Assembly: GCF_003143935.1 (NCBI RefSeq)
Contig: NZ_QFRX01000001.1
Location: 6,532,303 to 6,596,302 of the forward strand
Origin: Streptomyces sp. Act143
Lineage (GTDB): Bacteria > Actinomycetota > Actinomycetes > Streptomycetales > Streptomycetaceae
DNA length: 64,000 nucleotides
Direction: 5' to 3'
Each line of letters opens with the position of its first letter. The first letter of the stretch is position 1. Below the pieces are notes generated by a model that was given only the letters and a program-made list of their open reading frames with translations, was not told the origin of the DNA and searched no databases. Both the position numbers and the translations under genes were made by a program. Below, in pieces: positions 1 through 8,301 of this stretch.

Positions 1-289
1 TGCCCAGCAGGGTGACACCGAGGATCGCCCACCGGTCCTGCTGGCGCCGGCCGTGGCCGCGCACCATCGCGAGCGGCATGGTGATCAGACCGATGGCGAA
101 CAGGGCGGTGACGACCGCCGTGACGGGCAGCGGCCAGTGCTGCCCGGAGTACAGCAGCACCCAGCAGGGCACCGTCCACAGCAGGACGGGCGCGATCAAG
201 GGGAGGTAGCGCGTCAGGCGGAGCAGCGGACTCCGGCGAGTCGTCTGCGCTGCGTCGTCCGCGGGGCGGGTGTCGCTGGTATCGGTCAC
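1..289 (-). CDS. membrane protein N-terminus, probable metallophosphoesterase (partial)
   Basis: The first 96 codons of a gene on the minus strand whose remainder lies off the left edge. The GTG start at 289 follows a good AGGAG ribosome binding site. The product begins with a short polar stretch and then two hydrophobic helices (about residues 28-45 and 53-70), followed by a basic, Gln/Arg-rich loop and the start of another hydrophobic segment. The pattern resembles the N-terminal membrane part of Streptomyces metallophosphoesterases that carry a YkuE/YaeI-type phosphoesterase domain behind several helices. The catalytic part is not in the window, so the enzyme name is an inference from recollection; 'integral membrane protein' is all the sequence itself proves. 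Confidence 0.5.
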   Translation of the reverse strand, partial: MTDTSDTRPADDAAQTTRRSPLLRLTRYLPLIAPVLLWTVPCWVLLYSGQHWPLPVTAVVTALFAIGLITMPLAMVRGHGRRQQDRWAILGVTLLG

Positions 290-467
290 GCTGCTCCTCT
301 TGCCGTCCTGTCCGACACATGATGCCCGCTGCGGTGTCGGAGGGGGACGGCGGAGTCGTAGGAGCCGATCCGTAGCCGTGTCAGCGCGCGGTGTGGTGGC
401 CCGCATCCGTGTCAGCCCGTGGTGCGGTGGCGGGTGGCGGAGTCGTGGGAAGCGGGCCGTGTTCGCG

Positions 468-2147
468 TCAGCGTGTTGTGCGGCGGCGGGCGGCGGTGAC
501 GAGGTCGCCGATGGTGGTGAGCTTGGTGCGCGGCCTGCCGTCGCTGTCCCCGAGGGCGCGTTCCGTCCGGTCGATGGCAGCCATGCCACGCGCGTCCACG
601 ACCTGCGGGGCCCGCCGTCGGGCCAGCCGCGCGAAGGCCTTGACCGGGGTCGTCGGCCGGGGCAGGGTGCCCTCGATCGCGTCGGCGATCAGCGTGCCCA
701 CCGTCTCCGCGGCGCAGGTGCGGTTGGCGCCGATGCCGCCCGACGAACCGCGTTTGATCCACCCCACGACGTAGGTGCCGGGCAGGCCCGTCACCCGCCC
801 CCGTTCGTGCGGGACGGTCCCGGTCGCCTCGTCGAACGGGAGACCCGGCACCGGTGTTCCCCGGTAGCCGATGGCCCGCAGGACCATCGAGGCACGGAGC
901 AGGACATCGCCGTCGCTGCCGGCCGCGCCGCCCGTGCCACTGACCCGCACGGCGCTCACCCGTCCGTCGGGAGCTGTGCCGCCGTCCCCGACGATCTCCC
1001 TCGGTGCGGAGTGGAAGCGCAGCACGATACGCCTGCCCTCACCCGGCGTTCGCGACCAGTCGACCTTCTCGCGCGGCACCTCCCGCAGCAGGGACGCGAG
1101 TTCACCCGGCGCGGCCGAGTCGATCGCGGCGCCCGCCCGGGGGTCGTGGTCGTCGATCACCAGCCGTACGCCCGGGAGTTGGGTGAGCGCGAGCAGTTCG
1201 GGCCGGGTGCAGGCCGCGTCCTCGGGGCCCCGGCGGCCCAGGAGTACGACCTCGCGCACGGCGGAGGCGCGCAGGGCCCGCAGGGCGTGGTCGGCGATGT
1301 CGGTGCCGGCCAGCCGCCCGGGGTCGCCGACGAGGATGCGGGCCACGTCGAGGGCCACGTTGCCGTTGCCGACCACGACGACACGCTCGGCGGACAGGTC
1401 GATCGCGTCCGGCGCGACATCGGGATGGCCGTTGTACCAGGCGACGAAGTCGGTCGCGGACACGCTGCCGGTGCGGTCCTCGCCGGGGATGCCCAGGCGC
1501 CGGTCGGCGGAAGCCCCGACCGCGTACACCACCGCGTCGTGGTGGGCGGCGAGTTCCTCCGCGCTGACCTGCTCCCCGACCCGCAGGCCGAGCAGCATCC
1601 GCACGCGGGGGTGGTCGTGGAAGCGGGCGAAGGTGTCGCCGATCTTCTTGGTCGCCGGGTGGTCGGGGGCGACGCCGTAGCGCACCAGCCCGCCGGCCAC
1701 CGGCAGCCGGTCGATGAGCGTGACCTGGGCGTTGGTGTGCAGGAGCAGATCCTGGGCGGTGTACATGCCCGCAGGCCCGGTACCGACGACCGCGACCCGC
1801 AGCGGCCGGAAGTCGGCGGGCAGTGCGCGCTCGAACGAAGGCCGGTCCCAGGCATGGAAGTTGGGGCTGCCCGCGGCCGGCCCGGGGGCCGGGGTGCCGT
1901 CGTAGTAGGCGGCGTTGATCTCGGCGTACGCCTTCTGCGGGCCGGTCAGCCGGTCCACGGGGATGATGGCGTCCACCGGGCAGGCGTCCGCGCAGGCGCC
2001 GCAGTCGATGCAGGCCCGCGGGTCGACATGGAGCATCTCGGTGCTGCCGAACGCCCGCTCCTGCGGCGTGGGGTGGATGCAGTTGACCGGGCAGACGGCG
2101 ACACAGGTGGCGTCGGCGCAGCAGGTCTGGGTGATCGCGTAGGTCAT
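468..2147 (-). CDS. ferredoxin fused to ferredoxin-NADP(+) reductase (FprB-like)
   Basis: Predicted 559-residue cytoplasmic electron-transfer flavoprotein. Residues 1-70 form a bacterial-type ferredoxin with two cysteine clusters (C9/C10, C15, C19, C23, and the CxxCxxCxxxCP set at 46-56). Residues about 116-520 form an adrenodoxin-reductase-like FAD/NADPH module, with a GTGPAG dinucleotide motif at 122-127 and a second nucleotide-binding motif near GNGNVA. This matches mycobacterial FprB in architecture. The frame is open far upstream through the oxygenase gene, but the conserved ferredoxin begins at the ATG at 2147, which is therefore chosen. It lies 38 bp downstream of the AurF-like oxygenase in the same direction, so it probably supplies reducing electrons from NADPH to that diiron enzyme. 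The Shine-Dalgarno sequence is weak, in keeping with translation within an operon. Confidence 0.88.
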   Translation of the reverse strand: MTYAITQTCCADATCVAVCPVNCIHPTPQERAFGSTEMLHVDPRACIDCGACADACPVDAIIPVDRLTGPQKAYAEINAAYYDGTPAPGPAAGSPNFHAWDRPSFERALPADFRPLRVAVVGTGPAGMYTAQDLLLHTNAQVTLIDRLPVAGGLVRYGVAPDHPATKKIGDTFARFHDHPRVRMLLGLRVGEQVSAEELAAHHDAVVYAVGASADRRLGIPGEDRTGSVSATDFVAWYNGHPDVAPDAIDLSAERVVVVGNGNVALDVARILVGDPGRLAGTDIADHALRALRASAVREVVLLGRRGPEDAACTRPELLALTQLPGVRLVIDDHDPRAGAAIDSAAPGELASLLREVPREKVDWSRTPGEGRRIVLRFHSAPREIVGDGGTAPDGRVSAVRVSGTGGAAGSDGDVLLRASMVLRAIGYRGTPVPGLPFDEATGTVPHERGRVTGLPGTYVVGWIKRGSSGGIGANRTCAAETVGTLIADAIEGTLPRPTTPVKAFARLARRRAPQVVDARGMAAIDRTERALGDSDGRPRTKLTTIGDLVTAARRRTTR

Positions 2148-2185
2148 GGTGTCCGCTCTGCTCGGCAACGCTGCCGGGGGTCGGG

Positions 2186-3100
2186 TCAGATCAGGTGGGC
2201 ACGCTTGTAGAAGGCCAGGGCGGGCTTGGTCAGCAGCCGGGCCGAGGCGAGGAACTCCATCAGGCCGGCGCAGCTGGAACGCAGCATCGCCTTGTGGTGC
2301 TCGTTGGCGCGGGCCTCGGCGACGGCCCGCTCGGAGTCCAGGCCTGCGTTGGCGTACACGGACTTGTTCACCATGCTCGTGACGATGACGTACGCCGCCA
2401 CCGCGATCACGAACGCGTGGATCTGCCGGCGCACCCGGCCCGCCTTCGCCAGATGGCGGCGGGTCTCCTCGCGCGCGAACTTCATGTGGCGGGACTCCTC
2501 GACCACATGGATGTTGTTGATGGTCCTGACGAACGGCACGACCCGCTCGTCGCGCATCCAGTCGCGCTGCATGACGTCCAGGACCTCCTCGGCGACGAGG
2601 ATCGCCGCGTAGGCGGCCTCGCCGAACGCCAGGGTCTTGAACGCCCTGCCCAGTTCGACCGCCACCCGGCGCGGCCGGTAGGCCGGGGCCCGGAGCTTCT
2701 TGGCGCCGCGGGCGAACATGATCGAGTGCCGGCACTCGTCCGCGATCTCGGTGAGGGCCCACTGGACGGCCTCGTCGGTCGGGTCCTTGGCGTAGACGTC
2801 CCGCAGGATCAGCTGCTGGAGGATCATCTCGAACCAGATGCCGGTGCTGGCGACCGAGGCGGCCTCCTGCCGGGTCAGCTCCTTGCGCTGCGCCTCGGTG
2901 AGCTCGGCCCAGTACGAGGTTCCGTACAGGGTGCTCCACTCGGGGCTCGTGCCGTGGAAGTCCTCGTCCAGGGGGGTCTCCCAGTCGACCTCGTTCAAGG
3001 GGTCGTAGGAGAGCTGCCGGGCCGAGTCGAGCAGTCGGCCGGCGATGTCCGCGGCCTGGACATCGTGCTCGGCTTCTGGCCGGACCGTGCTGCTTGCCAT
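2186..3100 (-). CDS. AurF-like diiron oxygenase
   Basis: A 304-residue helical protein of the AurF/diiron oxygenase family (PF11583 type), in which a carboxylate-bridged diiron centre oxidises amines or activates C-H bonds. The expected ligands can be lined up: E91, E122 and H125 (in ADECRH), E171, H198, E202 and H205. The spacing H-x3-E-x2-H and the 27-residue gap from E171 to H198 match the pattern known from AurF (H223/E227/H230, E196). It is the first gene of a two-gene unit with the ferredoxin-reductase fusion downstream. The substrate is unknown: no biosynthetic cluster surrounds the pair, so a housekeeping lipid or small-molecule oxidation is as likely as N-oxygenation. The ATG at 3100 follows a GGAG-like site. 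Confidence 0.85.
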   Translation of the reverse strand: MASSTVRPEAEHDVQAADIAGRLLDSARQLSYDPLNEVDWETPLDEDFHGTSPEWSTLYGTSYWAELTEAQRKELTRQEAASVASTGIWFEMILQQLILRDVYAKDPTDEAVQWALTEIADECRHSIMFARGAKKLRAPAYRPRRVAVELGRAFKTLAFGEAAYAAILVAEEVLDVMQRDWMRDERVVPFVRTINNIHVVEESRHMKFAREETRRHLAKAGRVRRQIHAFVIAVAAYVIVTSMVNKSVYANAGLDSERAVAEARANEHHKAMLRSSCAGLMEFLASARLLTKPALAFYKRAHLI

Positions 3101-3253
3101 GCTCCCAACTCCTCAGTGTCGAGTGACGCGACGGCTCCGCCGTACGGGCGTGGATGCGGCGGCGCGGGGTCCGGCGGCCTCGTGAGGCCGTCGGGGCACC
3201 ACGGGTCCCGGTGGCGCGCGGCCCCCGCTCGTTGTTAGACGGAACGTATAACA

Positions 3254-3265
3254 AGCACTCGTGCT
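3254..3265. promoter_or_regulatory. palindrome in the AurF-like gene promoter region
   Basis: The inverted repeat AGCAC-TC-GTGCT lies about 150 bp upstream of the diiron oxygenase start, in an unusually AT-rich island (about 3235-3300). Its size and setting fit a TetR-family operator, but no regulator gene is adjacent. The binding protein is unknown. Confidence 0.35.
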
Positions 3266-3347
3266 GAGCCTACCCCTGAGTAAGTAAGAACCGTCGGGAT
3301 GTTCTGTGAGCGGGGCGTTGTCAGTGGTGGATGCGACGCTGACCCGT

Positions 3348-3623
3348 ATGGAATGGGCGGATTGGGCGCAGATCATGCGCGGTCGTGTCTACGGCGCCGA
3401 TCACGAGGATGCCGGGCCCCGCCCGGACCGTGTCTACGCCGAACTGGTCGCGGGCCCGCTGGACGGGCTGCTGCTGGACATCACCGGCAGGCCCGGGGGC
3501 GAGCTGCGGGCGGGGGTGGAGCTGCGCACGGAGATAGGGGCCCACGGGCGGGGCGGCCGGGCGCGGTACGCACTGCGGGACGGGCCGGGCCGGTATCTGG
3601 ACTGGCGGGGGGACACGCCGTGA
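3348..3623 (+). CDS. small conserved hypothetical protein
   Basis: A 91-residue soluble protein of a type I recognise as widespread in Streptomyces but functionally uncharacterised. It has a conserved core (VYAELVAGPLDGLLLDITG, about residues 27-45) and ends in a conserved DWRGDTP tail. There is no signal peptide, membrane segment or catalytic motif. The frame is open from the GTG at 3306, but the family begins close to the internal ATG at 3348, which is chosen. No strong ribosome binding site precedes either start. It stands alone, divergent from the AurF-like operon and convergent with the SRPBCC gene. Confidence 0.6.
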   Translation: MEWADWAQIMRGRVYGADHEDAGPRPDRVYAELVAGPLDGLLLDITGRPGGELRAGVELRTEIGAHGRGGRARYALRDGPGRYLDWRGDTP

Positions 3624-3657
3624 CCGGCGTGGGCGCCGGAGTGGGGCGGAGGGGGCG

Positions 3658-3710
3658 CCCGCGCGGACTGCGGCCCGCGTGCGGCGGCATGCCGGCCCCG
3701 TCCGCGCGGG
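3658..3710. terminator. inverted repeat between convergent genes
   Basis: A perfect 11-bp inverted repeat (CCCGCGCGGAC at 3658-3668 and GTCCGCGCGGG at 3700-3710) with a 31-nt loop fills the gap between the convergent genes ending at 3623 and 3717. It may be a bidirectional terminator, though the loop is long. Confidence 0.45.
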
Positions 3711-3716
3711 ATGTGC

Positions 3717-4223
3717 TCAGGCGCCCTTCGTCTCCAGTTCGCGCTTGAGGTTGCGCAGTGTCGTCTCGATGTTGCGGGCCTGGAAGGCGGCGAAAGTCCG
3801 GCCGGAAGTCGCCAGCCGGTCGAACGCGTTCGCCGCGAAGTCCGGCCACCGGCGCCGGTCGTCGGTCCAGATCTCCGTCACCCGGGTGCCGGCACCGACC
3901 GGCTCGAAGCGGTACTCCCAGGAGGCGATCGGCCCACGCAGCCAGGGCGTGCGGACCCCGATGGCGTGGACGCGGAAGGCGAACCGGCGGGCCGGCTCGG
4001 CCGCGGTGACGGTGCAGCGTGTCACCCACCTGAAGCGCCCGCGCTTGTTGCGTCCGGTGAAGGTGCCGCCCACGACCGCCGGGCCGCCCGCCGACGCCCC
4101 GGTCGTCCCCAGGTTCTCCGGGCTCCAGCGGCCCATGTCCTCGGGGCGGCTCACCGCCCGGTAGGCGACCTCGGGCGTCACGTCGATGACGATGCTGCTG
4201 CTCACGGTGAACACTCGGGCCAC
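3717..4223 (-). CDS. SRPBCC family protein (polyketide cyclase/dehydrase type)
   Basis: A 168-residue protein with the START/SRPBCC helix-grip fold: an N-terminal strand (VSSSIVIDVTPEVAY), a RWSPENLG turn, and C-terminal TRVTEIW followed by a long amphipathic helix. Members bind hydrophobic ligands in an internal cavity; no catalytic residues can be assigned here and the ligand is unknown. The open frame extends to 4307, but the GTG at 4223 is preceded by a strong GGGAGG site eight bases upstream and begins exactly where the fold begins, so the longer version is rejected. Cytoplasmic, monocistronic. Confidence 0.78.
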   Translation of the reverse strand: MARVFTVSSSIVIDVTPEVAYRAVSRPEDMGRWSPENLGTTGASAGGPAVVGGTFTGRNKRGRFRWVTRCTVTAAEPARRFAFRVHAIGVRTPWLRGPIASWEYRFEPVGAGTRVTEIWTDDRRRWPDFAANAFDRLATSGRTFAAFQARNIETTLRNLKRELETKGA

Positions 4224-4352
4224 TGCGCTGCCTCCCACGGACGGATGACGACTCTGTTCGCAGCAGCCGCCGGTGCAGAAGCTACTGCTCGGTAGTGAGC
4301 ATGCCATGAGACGCGCGGGGCGGGCACCGAGGCGTCCGCTTCGCGCGGACGG

Positions 4353-4775
4353 TCAGCGGACCATGCCCTTCACGACGGCCAGATCCTCTCCGGTCAACTC
4401 CGCGACGCGGTGGGCCGGTACGCCCGCCGCCAGGGCGCGGGTGAGCAGCGCGTCGCGCCCCTCGGTCCGGGAGCGGTAGTCGAGCAGTTCCTCCTCCAGC
4501 CGGGCGAGGTTCTCGGGCGCGAGATGGTGGCGGAGCCGGAGCAGCTCCTCTTCACCGAGCGGTACGGGGATCCGCTCGGCGTCCTCGGGGATGGCCGCCG
4601 TCTCCTCGGGCGGCAGCAGGCGTAGCTCCGGCGACGTCGCGGAGACGCCCTGGGCGTCCAGCCACGCCCGTACCGCGGGGGTCTCCATGCAAGCCGGTTC
4701 GCCGATGGCCGCGGGCGGTACGCCGAGGTTCGGAGCCGTGTCGTCGATCAGGACCAGGTAGGCGTCGTCGGTCAT
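4353..4775 (-). CDS. hypothetical protein
   Basis: A 140-residue acidic, soluble protein that I do not recognise. The N-terminal half has a beta-rich look (TDDAYLVLIDDTAPNLGVPP). The C-terminal half is helical and rich in Leu, Glu and Arg, ending in AGVPAHRVAELTGEDLAVV, which resembles the recognition helix pair of a small helix-turn-helix. It could therefore be a scaffold or DNA-binding protein, but this is weak. The ATG at 4775 is preferred over the GTG at 4790 because a GAGGAAC site lies eight bases upstream of it. Confidence 0.55.
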   Translation of the reverse strand: MTDDAYLVLIDDTAPNLGVPPAAIGEPACMETPAVRAWLDAQGVSATSPELRLLPPEETAAIPEDAERIPVPLGEEELLRLRHHLAPENLARLEEELLDYRSRTEGRDALLTRALAAGVPAHRVAELTGEDLAVVKGMVR

Positions 4776-4847
4776 CCTCGGGTTCCTCACAGGTGAAGAA
4801 GGTTGCTGACGGCGGCACAGATACCCCCGGGCGGGCGTCTTACGTCC

Positions 4848-4967
4848 GGTGCGGGGTGTGTCGTGCCGGGCCTCTTGCGCTCGGTCCGGTGCGGGGTGTG
4901 TCGTGCCGGGCCTCTTGTGCTCGGTCCGGTGCGGGGTGTGTCGCGCCGGGCGTCTCGCGTCCGGTCC
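4848..4967 (+). repeat. three tandem copies of a 40-bp repeat
   Basis: Three head-to-tail 40-bp units start at 4848, 4888 and 4928, each beginning GGTGCGGGGTGTGTCG. The first two differ at one base; the third is more diverged, and a decayed fourth copy may follow. They lie in the 357-bp gap between the divergent hypothetical gene (start 4775) and mscS (start 5133). The rest of the gap shows no gene. The units encode nothing convincing in any frame. Confidence 0.85.
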
Positions 4968-5132
4968 GGCCCGGGAGGTGCCTCGCGTCGGTCTGCTGTC
5001 GGCCCGTCCGCACGCACCCGGGGAGCCGCCCCGCCCTGTGCCCCGCTCGCCTCCCGAAGCAGAGGATCATGCTTTCGCGAGGCCTGGGTAGGCGCGGCCG
5101 ACGACATTCCACAGCCGAGGAACGGAGACACC

Positions 5133-6131
5133 GTGCCGACGACACCGCCGCCCGCCGCTCACGCCCCGCATCCGGACCTCCAGCTCGCCGCGGGCTGGAC
5201 GCACTGGTTCGGTGACCACACTGCCGCGCTGATCGAGATACCCCTGCGCATCGTGCTGATCATCGTGGTGCTCGCCGTGGTGCGCTGGCTGGCCGGGCGG
5301 GCCATCACCCGGATCGTGCGCCATGTGCTGGAGCCCGCGCCGGGGGAGGGCGAGTCCAGGCCGGCGAGGCGCCGCGGGCGCGGGCTGGCCGTGCTGCAAC
5401 GGGACCGCTCCCGGGTCCGTCAGCGCCGCGAGCAGCGGGCCCGCACCATCGGCACGGTCCTCGGCAGCACGGTGACCATCATGCTGTCGCTGGTCGGCGT
5501 GGCCATGGTCCTCGACCAGGTGGGCATCGCGCTGGGCCCGTTGCTGGCCAGCGCCGGCGTGGTCGGTCTGGCGATCGGCTTCGGCGCGCAGAGCCTGGTC
5601 GCCGACTACCTCTCCGGTCTTCTCATCATGATCGAGGACCAGTACGGCGTCGGCGATTCCGTGGACCTCGGTGAGGCCGTGGGCGAGGTCGAGCACGTCG
5701 GCCTGCGGCTGACTCATGTGCGCGACCTCAACGGCGGTCTGTGGCACATCCGCAACGGAGAGATCCTGCGGGTCCGCAACGACAGCCAGGACTGGGCGCG
5801 CGCCGTCCTGGACGTCTCCGTCTCCCACACCGCCGATCTCACCACGGTGCAACGGGTGCTGGAGGAGACCGGCCGGGAGCTGCGCCGGGACCCGGCGATC
5901 GGGGACCTGCTCCTCGAAGACCCGTCCGTGTGGGGGGTGCAGTCCCTGGACGCGGACGGCATCGTCGTACGCCTCGCCGTGAAGACGGTGCCCCAGGAGC
6001 AGTGGGGCGTCACCCGCGAGCTGCGCCGCCGGGTGAAGGACGCCCTCGACGAGGCGGGCGTCGACATTCCGTTCCGGCAGCACACCGTCTGGCTGCGCAC
6101 GGAGAACCCGGCTCACGCCTCGATGAATTGA
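5133..6131 (+). CDS. mscS: MscS-type mechanosensitive ion channel
   Basis: A 332-residue inner-membrane channel that would release solutes during hypo-osmotic shock. There is one hydrophobic helix near residues 27-47, a basic linker, then the MscS core: a membrane helix (TVTIMLSLVGVAMVL), the pore helix rich in Gly/Ala (SAGVVGLAIGFGAQSLVADY), and the beta domain with the typical IEDQYGVGDSVDLG and GxVEHVGLR segments. The soluble C-terminal domain ends near 6110. The GTG at 5133 follows a GGAG site; upstream frame extension covers the repeat region and is rejected. The stop overlaps a palindrome at 6126-6142. Confidence 0.92.
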   Translation: MPTTPPPAAHAPHPDLQLAAGWTHWFGDHTAALIEIPLRIVLIIVVLAVVRWLAGRAITRIVRHVLEPAPGEGESRPARRRGRGLAVLQRDRSRVRQRREQRARTIGTVLGSTVTIMLSLVGVAMVLDQVGIALGPLLASAGVVGLAIGFGAQSLVADYLSGLLIMIEDQYGVGDSVDLGEAVGEVEHVGLRLTHVRDLNGGLWHIRNGEILRVRNDSQDWARAVLDVSVSHTADLTTVQRVLEETGRELRRDPAIGDLLLEDPSVWGVQSLDADGIVVRLAVKTVPQEQWGVTRELRRRVKDALDEAGVDIPFRQHTVWLRTENPAHASMN

Positions 6132-6142
6132 ACGTTTCAATT
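6126..6142. terminator. AT-rich perfect palindrome between convergent genes
   Basis: A 7-bp perfect inverted repeat (AATTGAA-CGT-TTCAATT) overlaps the mscS stop codon and sits 42 bp from the end of the convergent serine hydrolase gene. It is strikingly AT-rich for this genome. It could be a bidirectional terminator or a protein-binding site. Confidence 0.4.
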
Positions 6143-6184
6143 TCCCTTCCCGGTAAGGCTGCTAACGGTGAGCGGAGCCGCCGG

Positions 6185-7309
6185 TCAGTCGCAGAAGGCC
6201 TGGTCCAGGAAGGCGTCGACCGCGTCGTCGGCGTCGCCCCGGAAGTCGGGTGTGAGGGCGACCGTGACCTGACGTCGCCCGTCCTCCGTCGCGAACGACC
6301 AGGCCTGGTACGCCAGGGCATCGCCGTCGTTGCCGTACACCCGGACCCCGCACGAGGTGTCCTTCCAGGCCAGCCCCAGCCCGTAGTGCCTGTCCGGGAC
6401 GCCCGGTGTCTTCATCTCGGCGAGGAGGTGATCCGGCAGCAGTCGGCCGTCGAGCAGGGCGGCGACGAACCGGTTGAGATCCTTCGTGGAGGAGATGATC
6501 TCGCCGCCCGCGCCCATCACGGAAGGGTTCATCTCCGTGTAGTCGACGAGGCTCGTTCCGTCGCCCTGCGCGATCGGCACATAGCCGTGGGGGTGGGGCC
6601 CGTCGAGGCGCGGCGACGTGCCCGGCAGCGAGGTGTCGCGCAACCCCAACGGCCGGATGATCCGGCGCTCGATCTCCGCACCGTACGTCCGTCCGGTCGC
6701 CTCCTCGATGACCTGGCCGAGCAGCAGGTAGCCGGTGTTCGAGTAGCTGTAGGCCGAACCCGGCGGTTCGAACGTCGGCGCGTGCACCACGGCGCGCTGC
6801 ACCAGTTCGGCCGCCGTCCAGGTCCGCCAGCGGTTGGCCAGGAACTCCGGCCCGGGCGGCATCGGCAACGTGCGCAGGTAGTCGTACAGCCCGCTCGTGT
6901 GGTTGAGCAGCTGCCGCAGCGTGATGTGGTGGCCGTTCGGCGCGACACCTGGCAGCCACTTCTCGACCGTGTCGTCGAGCCGCAGCCGGCCCTCGTCGGC
7001 GAGTTGCAGGGCGACGGTGGAGACGAACGTCTTGGTGATGCTGCCCGCCCGGAACCTTCCGGCCGCCGGAACCGGTCGCGTCGTGTCCAGTTCGGCGACC
7101 CCGCTGACACCCCGCCACGTTCCGTCCGCGTCACGCACCTCCGCCAGCGCACCCACGGCTCCCGTGGCCACGACGCCGTCCAGCGAGTCCTGAAGCCCCG
7201 CCCGACCCCCGTCTCCCGGTGTCGCCGCGACCGCAGTCGGGGCCGCCAGTACCGCCACCGCCGCCAAAGCCGTCGTAGCGGTCAGCAGCGTCCGTCGCAC
7301 GTGTCTCAT
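6185..7309 (-). CDS. secreted serine hydrolase (class C beta-lactamase / D-Ala-D-Ala carboxypeptidase fold)
   Basis: A 374-residue exported protein with a classic Sec signal peptide (basic MRHVRRTLL, hydrophobic core, AVAAT cleavage region near 29). The beta-lactamase family domain has the S-x-x-K motif at S90-K93 (SITK), a conserved HTSG at 137-140, and the YSN triad at 189-191. The third motif, normally HxG or KTG, reads GNDGDALAY here, as in many family VIII esterase-like members. Likely substrates are D-Ala peptides or small esters rather than true beta-lactam resistance. ATG at 7309, after GAGGCGAGG; the upstream in-frame GTG lacks support. Acts outside the membrane. Confidence 0.87.
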   Translation of the reverse strand: MRHVRRTLLTATTALAAVAVLAAPTAVAATPGDGGRAGLQDSLDGVVATGAVGALAEVRDADGTWRGVSGVAELDTTRPVPAAGRFRAGSITKTFVSTVALQLADEGRLRLDDTVEKWLPGVAPNGHHITLRQLLNHTSGLYDYLRTLPMPPGPEFLANRWRTWTAAELVQRAVVHAPTFEPPGSAYSYSNTGYLLLGQVIEEATGRTYGAEIERRIIRPLGLRDTSLPGTSPRLDGPHPHGYVPIAQGDGTSLVDYTEMNPSVMGAGGEIISSTKDLNRFVAALLDGRLLPDHLLAEMKTPGVPDRHYGLGLAWKDTSCGVRVYGNDGDALAYQAWSFATEDGRRQVTVALTPDFRGDADDAVDAFLDQAFCD

Positions 7310-7531
7310 CTCGACCTCGCCTCTCGGGCAGCGCATCAGTTTCGTCTCGTTCGGTACGCACTGAGCTTGCTGGAGGGGGGCGGGTCGCAGCGATGGGGGT
7401 GATCACCGTATCGGGCCGGGGGGTGCCCCTACCCTTCCGGGACATCCCGTAGGGCCGGGCCACGGTCCGCCCGTCCAGCCGATACGGTGCGCGCCGCCAT
7501 GGCCGTGTCGATGCGGGGCAACCGTAGGGGC

Positions 7532-8284
7532 ATGATGGTGATGCCCCCACGGCGCCTGCTGTCCCCGACGTTGTTGCTGCTGCTTGCACTGCCGTTCGCG
7601 AGTTCCTGCGACGACGGTGGTTCCGACGCCGCCCGGGCCGACAACGCACTGCGTGCGGCAGCGTCCGGGGACGAGGTGCTCATCAGCACCGACAACGGGC
7701 TGCGGCTGCGCCCGGCCGACGGCGACCACATCACCGTGGACGACCGGATCGACGCCCACTGGTCCCGCCACGACGACCGCTGGACCCTGGACCTGGGCTG
7801 CGCCGACCACGACGGCCACGGCTGTCCACGGATGCCGTACGTCACGATCCCCGACGGCGCGAAGGTCACTGTCACCGCCCGCAACGCCGGCATCGACGTG
7901 GTGGACGTGGCCGCCGCGTTGGACGTGACGACCGTCAACGGCGACGTGACGGTGACCCACTCCGGTCAGGACGACGCCCCGCTGCGCCTGTCCACCCGCA
8001 ACGGATCGGTGCGCGCGTCCTCTGTCGAGGCCGACGGGTTGCGCGCGACCACCGTCAACGGCGATGTGGTGCTGCAGTGCGCCGCCGCGCCCACGGGCGT
8101 GACCGCGCGGACCGTCAACGGCTCGGTCGATGTCACCGTCCCCCGCGATGCCCCGGCCTACCACGTCACCATGGGCACCGACAACGGGCGCACCACGACC
8201 GATGTGCACGCCCAGGGCGCCGACCGAAACCGCCTGATGACCCTGTCCACGGTCAACGGTGACGTCACGGCCCGCCGGGACTGA
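7532..8284 (+). CDS. DUF4097-type beta-repeat lipoprotein
   Basis: About 250 residues. The N-terminus has a lipoprotein signal with a lipobox ending FASSC (modified Cys near residue 26), so it should be anchored outside the membrane. The mature part is a repetitive right-handed beta structure, with TTVNGDV-like turns recurring at about 20-residue intervals (VTTVNGDVTV, LSTRNGSVRA, TTVNGDVVL, TVNGSVDV, STVNGDVTA), the hallmark of DUF4097 proteins. Function unknown; relatives often sit near envelope-stress genes. Start is ambiguous: in-frame starts at 7487, 7511, 7532, 7535 and 7541 all exist; 7532 gives a signal peptide of normal length. Confidence 0.8.
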   Translation: MMVMPPRRLLSPTLLLLLALPFASSCDDGGSDAARADNALRAAASGDEVLISTDNGLRLRPADGDHITVDDRIDAHWSRHDDRWTLDLGCADHDGHGCPRMPYVTIPDGAKVTVTARNAGIDVVDVAAALDVTTVNGDVTVTHSGQDDAPLRLSTRNGSVRASSVEADGLRATTVNGDVVLQCAAAPTGVTARTVNGSVDVTVPRDAPAYHVTMGTDNGRTTTDVHAQGADRNRLMTLSTVNGDVTARRD

Positions 8285-8301
8285 GGCGTGACGGGCTGTC
8301 A

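Noticed and set aside
468..3254. One 928-residue protein joining the ferredoxin reductase to a long N-terminal extension
   Set aside because: The extension runs out of frame through the diiron oxygenase gene; the conserved ferredoxin starts at the ATG at 2147.
4848..4967. CRISPR array
   Set aside because: The 40-bp units abut directly with no spacers, and no cas genes are present.
6185..7309. A beta-lactam resistance enzyme
   Set aside because: The third active-site motif is not KTG, and family VIII-like peptidases or esterases are far more common in Streptomyces.
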